Origin: Canis aureus
Taxonomy: Eukaryota > Chordata > Mammalia > Carnivora > Canidae
Assembly: GCF_053574225.1 (NCBI RefSeq)
Contig: NC_135640.1
Coordinates: 6,146,574-6,210,573, forward strand
DNA length: 64,000 nt
Direction: 5' to 3'
The translations under genes and the position numbers were made by a program. The notes beneath the pieces were generated by a model. It was not told where the DNA came from and made no database searches. It worked only from the letters and a program-made list of their open reading frames with translations. Positions 44,900 to 57,199 of the stretch are shown here, in pieces (the first letter of the stretch is position 1; each line of letters begins with the position of its first letter).

Positions 44900-45212
44900 A
44901 GGTAATGTAGTACATTCTAGAACACGAATGAATCTTGAAATTATGCTAAGTAAAAGAAACCAGACAATAATAGGCCTCATACTGTACAATTCATGTACAA
45001 ATATAAATTGACAAATCTGTGGAGACTGAGGGTAGATTAGTGGTTGCCTAGGGCTGGAGAAATTGAAAAAAATGGAGAGAGACTGCTAATGTGTTCAGTT
45101 TCTTTTAGTGATGTTTGTCCAACTCTCTTTTTCCAAAAAGCCATTAAATTGTGCACATTAAGTAGGTGAAATGTATGGCATAAGAATTATATTTCAAACT
45201 GTTTAAGAAAGT

Positions 45213-45705
45213 TCATCTGAAATCCTGTCATTTGTGACAACATGGTTAAAACCTTGAGGGCATCATGCTAAGCGAAGTAAGTCAAAGAAAGACAAATACT
45301 GTATGATCTCATTTATGTGTGGCATATAAAAACAAACAACAAAGTCATAGAAAAAGGGATCAGATTTGTGATTACCAGAGCTGGAGGTGGAGGAAGGGGA
45401 ACTAGAAGAAAGGTGATCAAAAGGAGCAAACTTCCAGTTGTAAGATTAATTCATTACTAGGGATGTAATATACAGCATGACTATAGTTAACACACCTGTA
45501 TGATACACATAAAAAATGTTGAGTGTAATTCCTGAGATTTCTCATCACACAAAAAATGTTTTTTTTCTTTTTAATATATCTATGTGAGATGATGAATGCT
45601 AACTAAGCTTATGGTGATAATCATTTCATTATATGTAAGTCACACCATGATGGTCTATACCTTAAACAGTGAGGTCTATCAATTATATCTCAAACTGGAG
45701 TATGG
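45213..45705 (+). mobile_element. Old L1 3' UTR fragment, sense
   Basis: A typical L1 3'-end series: GGTGATCAAAAGGAGCAAAC, TGACTATAGTTAACACACCT, GTGAGATGATGAATGCTAAC and a final TATCAATTATATCTCAAACT. Older than the canid-specific type. It follows the previous element directly and may be a separate insertion. Confidence 0.75.
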
Positions 45706-45904
45706 AGGAGAGTACATCTACCTTAATTATAGAATGATAAAAATATCACTCCAGCTCTCTGAATAACATAAATGTAAACATTTTCTAGATGGTAAAATTA
45801 ATAAACTAAAAAATAAATTGGTATTGTATGTATTTGATTTTAGGTATTATGTTTCTTTTTTTTTTTTTTTGGTATCTGCTTAATATTTATTTATTTTTTT
45901 TTCA

Positions 45905-46035
45905 GAGTTATTATTTTTTTTTTTATTGGTGTTCAATTTACTAACATACAGAATAACACCCAGTGCCCGTCACCCATTCACTCCCACCCCCCGCCCTCCT
46001 CCCCTTCTACCACCCCTAGTTCGTTTTCTAGGATA
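45905..46035 (-). mobile_element. Very short L1 3' end, antisense
   Basis: T-run, then ATTGGTGTTCAATTTACTAA and CACCCAGTGCCCGTCACCC, ending CTAGTTCGTTTTC near 46032. Only about 130 bases of the canid L1 3' UTR remain. T-rich and (TTTA)n sequence lies to its left. Confidence 0.88.
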
Positions 46036-47735
46036 GCTACACTATGTTACTGCCTAAACCCAGAAAATAGAGATTCTCTTGTGATCCTTTCCACCTTTAG
46101 ATTAATTTGTTCTGCTCTTGAAGGCATTTATATCATACTAAGAAGATACTGATTTTGATTCAGTAACCTTGAGTCTCCAATATTTTGAAGTGTATCAGAA
46201 CTAAAGTTTATATTTTACAGTTTTAAAATTTTGTCATTATGTCTAAATATTGGAAATATTAATATTAGAAAAAAGATTATTATTTTAAATCTGTGAAAAT
46301 TAAAACTATGTTTAACTTATACTGAATTTATTTCAGAAGTTATAATTATATATAAAAACATTTAAAATTATATAATCTTATTCTGCTTTAAGAGACATAC
46401 TTATAATCCTAAACACCTTGTAATAGTCTTATTGATATTTTATTCTTTTATAACATCTGGAAGGTAAAATAGCTGTTGAGACTATGAAATTAGAGAAATT
46501 TATTTTGGCATTAAGAAAAAGAGCACTAATGACTTTTACATTAAGCTTGAAAACATCATAGTCAGATCTTTTATAAACAGCTAAAATTGGTTCACATGAA
46601 AAATACCAGATAATAAGATGATATTTCTGAAATATTACTTTATTTCTGATTAAAAAAAAACATAATAAAGTGGTTTACATGTGATTGTAAGTGTCAATAA
46701 GGACAATTATCTTCTTCCTTTGAATACTAAATTTAAAATTGAAGTTCATTTTAAATTCAGTCATTAAAGGAGACAGAATAAAATGATTTTTTTTAAAAAG
46801 TTATAATTCAGAAATAGAACTCCACAAATGAATTCCCTAACCAGAATTAACTTTTTTGAATAATTTCAATTATTCTAATAGAGGATTAGAATAGAATTTG
46901 AATAAAACCAGTATATTACATTTTCTATACCCATCAAAAAAAAATGATCTAGAGACAATGACAGTTTTTTGATTCAGTGTAAATTTCTATTAAATTTTTA
47001 AAATATGGGGGTCTTTCAGATCTGTTTAATTAATCAAACTTTAGTGAATAATTAGTCAGTTGTTGAAAGTAATGTTCCCTGAAAATCTTAAAGGAGATGT
47101 AGTGTATGAAATTTTTATGAATTGTCCAAAAAAGAAAACTACTTTAAAATGTCTTACTAAAGTCAGAAGTGTTCAAAGTTTAAATATGTGAGTAACTAAA
47201 AAACAATACCCATCACTAAAAATTAATAATTATAATATAATTGAATATACATGCAAAATATGATATTTATATATTTTTAAATGTAAAATGTAGATGAATT
47301 GAAATAACATTTGACAAGATTTTTCAAAAAAATTGAAATGAGCTTTGACATCAAAATATTAAATATTAAAATAACATGCATTTTAGATGTTATATATCCA
47401 CCACATTACAAACCAATTTTTTCAACCTTTTTAAAATTAAATGTATGTTTCCTCAATGAAAAAATAAGTGAAACCATGTGATGATAATATTGCTTATCAA
47501 TAACGGTTTTAAATAATGCCATCTTTATCTAGATTGCAGTATTTATGCAATTGTATTCATATCTTGATTTTTATCATAATTATTTTATGACTGTGTTGTG
47601 AGAATGCTAAGATCTAATCTCACAAATTTCAAGTATTATTGACACATAAACACAGCATTTTTAATTATAATTATTAAGCTGTACATTAGATTCTCAGAAC
47701 TTAGTTATCTTATAACAGAATGTTTGTATTCTTTG
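46036..47735. other. Unassigned AT-rich sequence
   Basis: No element or gene recognised; very AT-rich, with no frame above 60 codons worth noting. Confidence 0.5.
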
Positions 47736-47838
47736 ATCTAAATCTTTCCATCCCCACCTCCAACCTCTGGCAACTACCATTCTACTCTCTATGAAATCAG
47801 CTTTTTTTCTTCCTTCCTTCCTTCCTTCCTTTCTTTTT

Positions 47839-47878
<40 letters not shown>

Positions 47879-47975
47879 TGTTTCCTTTAAGAGTCCACAT
47901 ATAAGTGATAACATATAGTATTTGTCTTTTCTGTCTGGTTTTACTTAGCAAAATGTCTTCCAGTTTCAACTCTCT
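47736..47975 (-). mobile_element. Old L1 3' UTR fragment, antisense, with CTTT repeat
   Basis: CCACCTCCAACCTCTGGCAA and AGTCCACATATAAGTGATAA are L1 3'-UTR words in antisense. A (CTTC)n/(CTTT)n tract at 47811-47887 has expanded within it and produces a spurious Lys/Glu-rich minus-strand frame. Confidence 0.7.
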
Positions 47976-49087
47976 TGTAGTAAATGGACCACAGAACCAG
48001 GTGCTAGAGCCTAGGGAGATCATGGTTATTTCACTGAGCAAGGTGGTAGTAAATAGAAGTGGCAAAAAAGGATGGGAGTTATAGAGAGAAGGAACCTCAA
48101 ATTCTGTCTTTGCCAAATACTAAACTCCCCATAGGAAGGGAGAAAATCTGAATAGCATGGAAAGGAACATCTATTGGAAAACTGATCTAAGCCATAATTC
48201 TGGATGTCACATATTACTGGGTGATGTAGAAGTTCCAAAAAGTAGAGTGGAGATTGCACTGAGCATACTGGGCATTCAAATAAAATACCAGAAAGAATGT
48301 ATCTTAGGAGTAGCATTGTGGACTCAGGGCTACCATAGACCTATTCTGAAAATAACATTGGGGGAAAGAAAACACAAAAGAGTCAAGATGATCCACCTGC
48401 TTGCTATGATAAAAGTCAACATTCTTTAAAGTAAGACATCGATATAAACTCTCAACAATATAATATCCACAATAGCCAGCACACAATTGTTAGGCATGTG
48501 AAGAAGCAAGAGCACATGACCTGGGGAAAAAAGGCAGTAATAGTTCTAGAGATGATAAAGGCATTGAAATGAATAGTCAAGGAATTTATATATTTAGGAG
48601 CAGAAACATAATTGTGTTTTTATTTTCGTTTTCCAAAATAAAAATCTATCCTTCATTTCCAAGAAACTCAAAAGAACTTGAAGCAAAATAAACACAAAGA
48701 ATCTACATACACATAACAATGTCACAGTTAAATTTTCTAAAAGAAAAATAATAAATCAGGGAGGAGGGGAAGAGGGAAAGAAAAAATCTTCAAAGAAAAT
48801 TTCAAAAAGAAATATATATTACATAAAGAAATATGTATTTACAGAAATAAATACAACTGACTTCTGATCAGGAAAAAATGCAATTGGAAGCTAGTGGAAC
48901 ATTTTTAAAATGAAAGAAAAGCCTGTCAAACCTGAATTCTGCCCAGCAAAAATATCCTGTAAAATTATGGCAAAGTAAAAGTTATTTGTATACACAAAAG
49001 CTAAGAGGATCTGCTACCAGCCGATGTGCACTAAGAAATGTTAATGGAAATTCTTTGGGATGAAGAAATGTGAATCTAGACAAAACG
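47976..49087 (+). mobile_element. Possible ancient L1/HAL1 5'-side fragment, sense
   Basis: From about 48470 words such as GGCATGTGAAGAAGCAAGAG, TGAATTCTGCCCAGCAAAAA and GTGCACTAAGAAATGTTAAT follow the order seen in ancient mammalian L1 5' regions. 47976-48470 is not assigned with confidence. No coding frame. Confidence 0.4.
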
Positions 49088-49513
49088 TGTGATGGTTACT
49101 TTTATTGTCAACTTGACTAGGCTTTGATGTCCAGTTAGTTAATCACATACTAGGTTGGATGCTGTTATATAAGTATTTTGTAGATGTAACATTTACAATC
49201 AGTTTACTTTAGGTAAAGCAGATTATCCTCCATCATGTGGGTGAGCCTCACTTAACTACTTAAAAGCATTAAGAGCAAAAACTGAGTTTTCCCAAAGAAG
49301 TTGGGTACCTGTCTCAAGACTGATACATAAATATTCTGTCTGAGTTTCCAGCTTGCTTGCTTGTCCTGCAGCTTTCAGACTTTGCCAACCTCACAGTCAC
49401 ATGACCTAATTCTTCAAAATTCTCTATATCTCTGTATACGTACATATATACATATATATCTCAACAAGATATCTATAGCACATTGAATCTGTTTGAAAAC
49501 ATTGACTGATACA
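49088..49513 (+). mobile_element. Solo LTR of ERV-L type (MLT2-like)
   Basis: 426 bases starting TGTGATGGTTACTTTTATTG and GTCAACTTGACTAGGC and ending CTGATACA, so with TG...CA ends. Internal words GCAGATTATCCTCCATCATG and GTGGGTGAGCCTCACTTAAC are typical of the ERV-L LTR group. No interior retroviral sequence adjoins it, and the 5-bp flanks do not match, so any TSD has decayed. Confidence 0.65.
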
Positions 49514-49647
49514 AAGCTCTTATATAGATGAAAAAATTCCATAAAGCGTAAATATGTTGACAAATGTAAAAAAAAATTCTTTCTTATATTTTATTTTTTA
49601 TTAATTTATTTTATTAATTCTATATATTTTAAAAACATATGTATTGG

Positions 49648-49843
49648 GGCACCTGGGTGGTTCAGTTGGTTAAGCATCTGCCTTTGGCTCAGATCATGAT
49701 CCTGGAGTTCTGGGATCCAGCCCCACATCAGGCTTCCTGCTCAGCAGGGAGTCTGCTTCTCCCTCTATCTATGCCCCTCCCCCTTCTTGTGCTCTCTCTC
49801 TCTTTCTCTCTCTCAAATAAATAAATAAGATCTTTAAAAAAAA
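49648..49843 (+). mobile_element. Older SINEC subtype, sense
   Basis: GGGGCACCTGGGTGGTTCAG head, TCCTGCTCAGCAGGGAGTCT middle, CT tract, AAATAAATAAATAAGATCTT tail. It is flanked by AAAAACATATGTATTG (left) and AAAAACATGTATTG (right), a TSD with a 2-base gap. Confidence 0.92.
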
Positions 49844-50159
49844 TAAAAACATGTATTGTTGACTGGTTCTATTTTAATTTTAGCTGTGTAAGCTCCTACA
49901 AGAGTGACCCTTGCTGAGATAAGAGCTATAACTTGAAGCAAAACCCCAATAAAAAATACAACCTGAAGCCTTCAGAAAATGAACAACAACAACAAAAAAG
50001 ACAGATTATAGAGAAAAGATAAAATCTAGGAGTGGAATTCATTATAGGATGAGTTCTTGCTTTTACTACATTTAGCTCCAGGGTTAAAACTGATTTAAAA
50101 AACTTGCAGTGTTTGTAGTCTGAAGAATTGGAGAATAGAGTTCTGGTAAAATAAACCAA

Positions 50160-50400
50160 ATGTAGAATGTGGGGTGGTCATGATGAGATAGCACCTCAAC
50201 ATGTTAAGATGACTATTATCAGAAAAAAGCACATGTTGGTGAGAGTGTAAAGAAAGGAGAAACTTTATACACTGCTAGTGGAATGTAAATTGATAAATTG
50301 ATAGTCATTGTGGAAAATAGTATGGAGATTTTTCAGGAAATTAAAAATAGAACTACCATATGATCCAGAAATCCCTTATGATCCGGAATTCTATTTCAAT
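50160..50400 (+). mobile_element. Ancient L1 fragment, sense
   Basis: GATGAGATAGCACCTCAACA, TGGTGAGAGTGTAAAGAAAG and AGAACTACCATATGATCCAG are the ORF2-end/3'-UTR series of L1. Short, and replaced at about 50400-50455 by sequence leading into the next L1. Confidence 0.75.
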
Positions 50401-50454
50401 AGAGCTGGAAAGTGGAGAAAGTGGAATGATAGTAAAGAGAGTGCCAAAGAAGAG

Positions 50455-51468
50455 GAATCACTAACCCTGATAAAGGGTTAGTATCCAAAATATATAAACA
50501 ACTTATACAACTCAACACACAAAACACAAATAATCCAAGAGATATAGGCAGAAGACATGAATAGACAATTTTCCAAAGTAGACTTACAGATGACTAATAG
50601 ATACATGAAAAGATATTTAATATCACTCATCATCAAGGCAATACAAATCAAAAGTACAGTAATATGTTACTTCACATCTGTTAGAGTGGCTAAAATCAAC
50701 AGCACAAGAAACAACAGGTGTTAGCAAGGATGTGGAGAAAGGGGAATGCTGCTGCACTATGGGTAGGAATGAAAACTGGGGCAGCCACTCTGGAAAATAG
50801 TATGGAGTTTCCTCAAAAAGTTAAAAATAGAGCTACTCTATGATCCAACAATTGCACTACTGCGTATTTACCCAAAGAATCCAAAAGTACTAATTCAAAG
50901 GGATTTATGCATCCCGATGCTTATAGCAGCATTATCAACAATAGCCAAATTATGAAACAGCCCAAATGTCCATTAGCTGATGAATGGATAGGGAAGATGC
51001 AGTATATACATATATATGTGCATAGATATACATCTACATATATACAGTGGAATATTGCTCATCCATAAAAAGAATGAAATCTTGCAATTATGTGGATAGA
51101 GCTAGAGAGTACTATGTTAAGTAAAATAAGTCAATCAGAAAGAAACAAATAACACATGATTTCATTCATAGGTAGAATTTAAGAAACTAAAGGGACAAAA
51201 AGACAGTGAGAGGCAAAGCAAGAAACTGACTTTTTTTTTTTTTTTTTTTTTTTAGAAACACTCTTAACTATAGAGAAGAAACTGATGGTTACTAGAAGGT
51301 GGGGGATGGAGATGGGTGAAATAGGTGATGGGAGAATAAGGAGGGCACTTGCTGTGATGAGCACTGGGTGTCGTATATAAGTGCTGAATCACTATATTCT
51401 ATACCTGAAACTAGTATTACACTGTTTGTTAACGAACTGGAATTTAAATAAAAACTTAAAAGAAAAAT
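50455..51468 (+). mobile_element. 5'-truncated carnivore L1, sense
   Basis: Starts in ORF2 C-terminal sequence (AAGGGTTAGTATCCAAAATA) and runs to the 3' end (GAGCACTGGGTGTCGTATAT, ACTGGAATTTAAATAAAAAC). About 1 kb; all frames broken. A T-run with a partial duplicated target interrupts it at 51231-51253. Confidence 0.87.
51221..51261 (-). mobile_element. Poly(T) tract with partial target duplication inside L1
   Basis: AGAAACTGAC (51221-51230), then 23 T (51231-51253), then AGAAACAC (51254-51261). Related L1 sequence reads straight through here without the T-run and with AGAAAC once. This fits an antisense insertion reduced to its A-tail, but the duplicated part is short and imperfect. Confidence 0.4.
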
Positions 51469-51479
51469 GAGGTTTGAGC

Positions 51480-52580
51480 TCAAGGAGACAGAAATGCAGT
51501 TGGTATCTAATCAAATAAATTGACACTGTTCAGAAGAATATGGAAGAATCTATAGCATAGAATCTGCAAATATGTAGGATATAGTACAAAATATACAAAG
51601 AATTAAGAAGTTTTGATTCATTCTCAAAGGAAAAAAGAACTACAGATTATACATAAAAAACAATCTGCCAATTCTGCGATGACCCAGATGTTTATAGGTA
51701 ACATGAGGTCATTAAAGCAGTTATTTAACTATGCTCAATGAAGTAAAGAAACATCTCATACTGAATGAAAAGATGGAAAAGCTCAGCAGAAAAGTAGGAA
51801 GAATAAAAGGAACAAAGAAATTCTAAATGAAAGACAAGAAATGTAATGGCTGATATTGAACACTGTATAGTATTCAAAGCAAAATAGAGATGACAGAGGA
51901 GAGAACAACTTTCAAGATAGATCAATAGAAAGTATCCAATGGAAAGTAAAAAAAAAAAAAAAAAGAATGAAGATAAACAGAACCTCGGGGACTTATATGA
52001 CAATATCAAAAAGTCTAAAAAGCATTGAATTTACCCAAAAGAAAAGAAGAGAATGGGGCAGCTTAAAAATGGAAACAAAACTCAACCAATAGATTTCTCA
52101 ATTTGGTTAAAAATAAATTTACAAACTCAAATCTTAGGCATTTATACAAAAGAGATGGACAACTATGCTCTCAAAAAGACGTGTACAATAGTTCACAGCA
52201 GGTTTATTGTAGCCCCAACTTGGAAAGACTTAGATGTATATTAATAGGAAAGTAAATTAAAAATATATGATATGTCCATGCAGTGAAATATACTTAGCAA
52301 TAAAAAGGAACAAAACTTACAAATACAATACAGCTGAATTTCATAGATATTATGATAAGTAAAAAGGACCGATAGAATTAATACATTCTGTATGTTTTCA
52401 TCTATTTGAAGTTCTAGAAAGGTAATAATACTCTATCATAGAAAATTTAAGTACTGCTGGAAAAGGTGGGTGTAGGAATGTTTTTCATCTTGATATGGTA
52501 TTGACTATATGAGTGTGCACATTTGTCAAAAGTCATCAAAGTATAACACCTATGATCTGTGAATTTCTTTGTAGAAAAAT
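51480..52580 (+). mobile_element. Ancient HAL1/L1-like fragment, sense
   Basis: AACAGAACCTCGGGGACTTA followed by TGACAATATCAAAAAGTCTA matches the ORF1 region of HAL1/ancient L1. The part from 52050 resembles the 3' end of such elements (TTATTGTAGCCCCAACTTGG). Highly diverged; an A-run lies at 51949-51964. Confidence 0.55.
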
Positions 52581-52944
52581 CAATAGAAAAAGTTCAGAAA
52601 AAAGTCAAGACAAAAAAATCAAAGGAAAATTTTTAAGAAAGAAAGATAAAACATCTGATAAAATAGTCATATTTGATTCTTGACAAACTGTAATAATGGA
52701 GAAATGTCATATTGATAATGTTAATCACTTTGTAATTTACACATTCTATTAGTTAAAGAAGATACTAATAGGTTTTATTATGCTTCCTAAAAGGACTCAG
52801 TTGAAAGTAGAGGGCTTTCTTTGGTAATTAGGTAGAGCACTGATGACAGTATCTTTGCTATTTAGAGTTGATTGTAGAGTCATGTGCAAATCATTTATGA
52901 TACATACATAGGCACCACTCTATTAATTAACAAATTAATTAATT

Positions 52945-53152
52945 AATTTTTATTTAAGTAAAAATATTTTATTTATTTGAGAGCATGAGTGCATGTGTAC
53001 ACAAATGGGAAGAGGGGCAGAGGGAGAAGGAGAGGGACAAGTAGACTCCCCACTGAGCAGAGAACCTGAGGCAGTCTCAATCCCAGGACCCTGAGATAGC
53101 GACTGAGCTGAAGGCAGATGCCCAACAGACTGAGGCACCCCACACCCCATTA
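52945..53152 (-). mobile_element. Older SINEC, antisense
   Basis: TATTTTATTTATTTGAGAGC tail side, GGGGCAGAGGGAGAAGGAGA, ACTCCCCACTGAGCAGAGAA, and a head complement ending CTGAGGCACCCCACACCCC. Diverged; the low-complexity TTAATTAA surroundings hide the TSD. Confidence 0.87.
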
Positions 53153-53273
53153 ATTTACTAAACAGATATTAATTAAATAGCCATTAAACGCTTGACAAAA
53201 AGCTAAGGATAAGGATACAAAGATCCACAAAGTTTCTGCCCTTTGAGAATCTTTATTAATATTAATAATATCG

Positions 53274-53479
53274 AGGGGCCCCTGTGCAATGCAGTTCATT
53301 AAGCATCCAACTCTTGCTTTTGACTCTGGTCTAATCTCAGGTTCTGAGATAGAGCCCCACATAAAGCCCATGTGAAGCTCCACCTCGAGCCCCATGTTCA
53401 GTGTGGAGTCTCTCCTTCCCCCTCTGCCCCTTCTGCTTGTGCTCTATCAAATAGATGGATAAATCCTGAAAAAAAAAAT
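53274..53479 (+). mobile_element. Old SINEC, strongly diverged, sense
   Basis: GGGGCCCCTGTGCAATGCAG head, a middle with GTTCAGTGTGGAGTCTCTCC, TCAAATAGATGGATAAATCC and a short A-tail. Among the most diverged SINEs here. Confidence 0.8.
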
Positions 53480-53984
53480 TAATGAAGTTGAAAACCCTTT
53501 TTGACATTATACTCAACACCTTACATGTCCTCAATAAATGTTAATTGCATGTAAAACAGAATATTTCTACTTTTTTAGGTCACTTTGAGAATTTGACAAA
53601 AGCTACAGATATACATTCAGAAAAAAATATGTAGGTATATAATATTATCCTTACAGGGAATTTACCATTAGGGCATTCATGGTCTTCTGAAGTCATTTTA
53701 TGAAACCCCACATCAGGGCTTACAAATTCTTATTATGTCAAAGACACTTGAAGAAGTAATGCATGTACATAAACATTCTAAACAAAAGAATGTGTTTTCA
53801 GAGAGCAGCTGATTAAAAGAAATACCTCCAGGAGGAGGAAGGTTACTGCTAAGTGGATTGGGTGGTCAAAATCTGCTTCAACTTGCTTATTGCCACATCT
53901 GGATTGATCGGTATGGAAAGTATTTCTTTTGATTTAAAACATAAATGTTTAGTTTCTTTGTGTTAACTTAAAAGTTAAAAGTTG

Positions 53985-54235
53985 CAGTGCATTTGAGAAA
54001 TAGCATAACTTTGAATTTTGAAGTCAGACCTCTTTGGTTTTAAATCCTAGTTTTAAATCCTAGTTTTTAATAATTACTAGCTAAGGTTTTTTTCTTCTGT
54101 AAAATGAGGTTAATCATACCACCTACCTTAAGGTGATTTTTGAGGTTTAAATTAGCTAATATTTGTGAAGAACTAAAAATGACATATAGAAATACTAAAA
54201 GGTATATAAATGAATGCTAAATAGTATCTCATTGA
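53985..54235 (+). mobile_element. MIR-like remnant, sense
   Basis: The series TTTGAAGTCAGACCTCTTTG, CTTCTGTAAAATGAGGTTAA and CATACCACCTACCTTAAGGT matches the MIR core and 3' side in order. A 14-base stretch, GTTTTAAATCCTA, is locally duplicated at about 54037-54062. Confidence 0.65.
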
Positions 54236-54834
54236 CTTTGTAATGAGATAAGGAAATCCTGAGATGTGAAGGTATCATCTGAGAGAGAGCAAAAGGAGTT
54301 GGTAAAATTATTGAGAAAGGCAGAGGATTGACAAATTTATGCCCAGATACTATTTTTACAGCTACAAAAATTGTTTTAACGAGCTATTGAAAGTAAAAGG
54401 AGGATTCTAAAAAATCTTTTTGTCTTTAAATCCTTATACATTTACTTCTACAACTCTCTGAACTACTAAAACACATATTTTTAAACCAGTTTTCTAGATG
54501 CTTTTTGTAAATGTCTCAGTTATGAAAGGCGCATAAGCTAAGCAGAATTTTCCTGCGCCCTTGCTAGGCTATTTTAAGGCTATAAGGAGACAATAGAATG
54601 GAGGCTGAAAAGGAAAAAGAATAGAAAACAAAAACAAACAAATCATAAACAAAAGAAAAAGAGCCTGTAGAGATTTACTGTTACTCAAATAGCTAAGTGA
54701 AGGCAGAACTAGGCTTGTATATGTGGGACTCAGAGGGCAAAAAATTTGCTATGCACTAAACATGGGATTTCTCAACCATTCCCACTGCAATTAAATGTCT
54801 CTGCATGTGCTCACTTTCTGTATCCTAGTAATTT

Positions 54835-55080
54835 CCTTTATCTCTTTCATTCAGCAAATGTTTATTGAGTACTTAGTATCTGCTAGGTGCTGTAAAAGAA
54901 ATAAGTGTATGAAGATGCTTTGCATTCTGTCCCTGACCTTGGGTTGCCTGTAGGCTAAAGGCAGGGAGGCTTATATCAGGATATGAGTTACAGAGCTAGA
55001 AGTGCTCTAGCAAAGGCAGGAACAAATTGCCCAGGGAACAGAAAAGAAGGACTGAATAAATGATAACCAAAAGCAGAATG
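54835..55080 (-). mobile_element. Possible L2/MIR-class remnant
   Basis: TCATTCAGCAAATGTTTATT then GAGTACTTAGTATCTGCTAG is the antisense form of the common ancient tail motif. The remainder is too diverged to name. Confidence 0.45.
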
Positions 55081-57199
55081 AAAAGTAGGTTGCTGCCATT
55101 TATCATTCTTTGTTATGCTTTTTTTTTTAAGCTATGAGGGTCTATACTTTTCATTTTTCAGTGTTTTCTCCCCTTTAATAGGAATACTTCTTGTATTTTT
55201 AAAAATCTCCTTCAGGATCCTATTCCAGAAAATTTCTTCATCATCCTTTCTTTAGAATCACTTCTTTGCTAAACTTCATTTTCATTTTTTTTTTAAATTG
55301 TAACGTGAATGTTAATAGCTAGGATTTTGTCTGATTTCTACATGAAATTATTTTCAGCCCTGGAAAATAACTGATCTGAACAACATAAAAAAGCCACCAG
55401 TCTACCTCCAATTAAAACAGTGAATAGAAATATTACAAATTTTAAAGTCACCTGAAGTAAAACATAATTATGTGAGATGAGGCTCTAAATAGACCAGATG
55501 TCTCAAATGGGCTTTTTAAAAATTAGCACAGTCTTCACTATTGAAACAGTATTGAATATAAGAAAAGACATTCAGATGCTAGTCCATAACAAAAGAAAAG
55601 ATAATAATCTTTTAATGTCTGGATTCTCCTGAAGCTATAAATTATTCCATGCACACATGCATAAACATATGAAAAAATTAAAAAGGCTAATTAAATAAAG
55701 AAGGATCAACTTGTTTCTGCTCAGCCATGTTTTCTATGTGAACCATTCTTTTGATAGAAAAGACTACTTTTCTATGACATAAACTACTTATCCGTGTTAG
55801 CTGTTTTTTACTTTTCCCATTTCAAAGTATGGATAAGAATTCTTAACTACTTCATACATATCATGAGGATTAATGATTCTAAGAAGCTTTCAAGATGGAA
55901 TTTCTGTCAAGTATAAAGCATCATTAATAATAAAGGAAAAGGAAATTAAACCTTTGCATAAATATCCTTGCACATGATGACAAATTGATGTCCTGATGAA
56001 CATAATTGGTATTTCATATTCCTAGCTGTAAGGCAGATTTTGTAGTGCACCATTATAATTCTACCCAGGTACACAAATGACACTCTTAATGAAATTTAGA
56101 CAACCTGCACTTAATACATGTGCATAATATGCACACACACAAACACATATACACATATCAAATCTTACGTGCTTTCCAAAAATTTACCAAAGAAAGAAAT
56201 TAATCTCATAAATGGATATAATAAACTAAATACACTTCTATCTTCAAAATTCAAAAGCAACTTAAGTTGGCCACAAATAATACACATGCTTTTATTTTTT
56301 ATTTTTTATTTTTGGTGTTATCTAATAGTTTCATGTCTCTCAGAAATCTTTGAGAGTTTACCTGCAATAAATAACTATTCTGTCAAACCGTGAAATGTCA
56401 TAATATGACTTTATGGGATATTATTTAAGATTTGAACTAAAACAAATACCCTCAGAAAATATGCAACAAGTGTTTTGCTAATAAGAGAAATAGCAATAGT
56501 CTTCAAGTCAGGTCCAATTCTGTGATCACCAAGGAGAGAGTCTTAAATTCTTGCCAGCATTTAAGAGACAATCTAATATGCAAAGACACACACAGACATT
56601 TGTATGAGAAGCACAATTAATTTTGATATGTTTAAATAAGAGGGTACTTCAATCAAAACATATATTCCAAAACAATTCTCTGTGATGCTTTTGATTCAGA
56701 AGTTTAGAGCTGATAACACTGATGAGAATGTGGATAGTAAAATATCAAAACTGGCAGCACACAGCTCTAATTTAGGAAAGAAATTAGATTTCCCTGCAAA
56801 ATAAATCAGGAAAGGAAGTGGAGGCACAATGTGGTAGAACACAAAGACAATTCAAGCAACTCTTTCAAAACTGTGGAGCTGGAGTAGCATTTCTGCTTCA
56901 CAAAGTGGATGATTTAAGAGAGCAAGCCCTCAGGCTTTAAATGGGGAGGGGTGGTAAAATAGTTGGGCAACCTGCTTTGAGATTCAAAGTATCCGTGCTG
57001 AGCATTACACATCACTCTTGCGTTTCTGTGGTTCCAGAGCTCTAAAATATTTACTTGTTCTAAAAATAGAGAACATTTTAATTAAAAGATGTTTGAAGAA
57101 TAGTCAACAGATAGCGTTCCAGTGCTAAAAGTAAAAACAACATAGCATTAGTAACTTGAACGGACTAGTGGAGGAAGAGGCTCACTTACTCTCACATTT

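Larger units (their letters stand above)
42546..45212 (+). mobile_element. Older L1, sense, split by a younger L1 and a SINE
   Basis: ORF2 C-terminal sequence at 42546-42755 (AAGATTTTAGAAGAAAACATA) resumes at 44086 (TTCAAAAGATATCATCAAG) and continues into a 3' UTR ending near 45212. A younger L1 (42756-44085) and a SINE (44717-44899) interrupt it. All frames are broken. Confidence 0.8.
53480..57199. other. Mostly unassigned sequence with MIR/L2-like remnants
   Basis: Apart from a MIR-like piece at 53985-54235 and a possible L2/MIR-like piece at 54835-55080, I see no element. A short CA-rich stretch lies at 56131-56158. No convincing coding frame. Confidence 0.5.

Noticed and set aside
47694..48116. 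140-codon Lys/Glu-rich minus-strand frame
   Set aside because: Its charged run is the antisense reading of the (CTTC)n/(CTTT)n tract in an L1 3' UTR.
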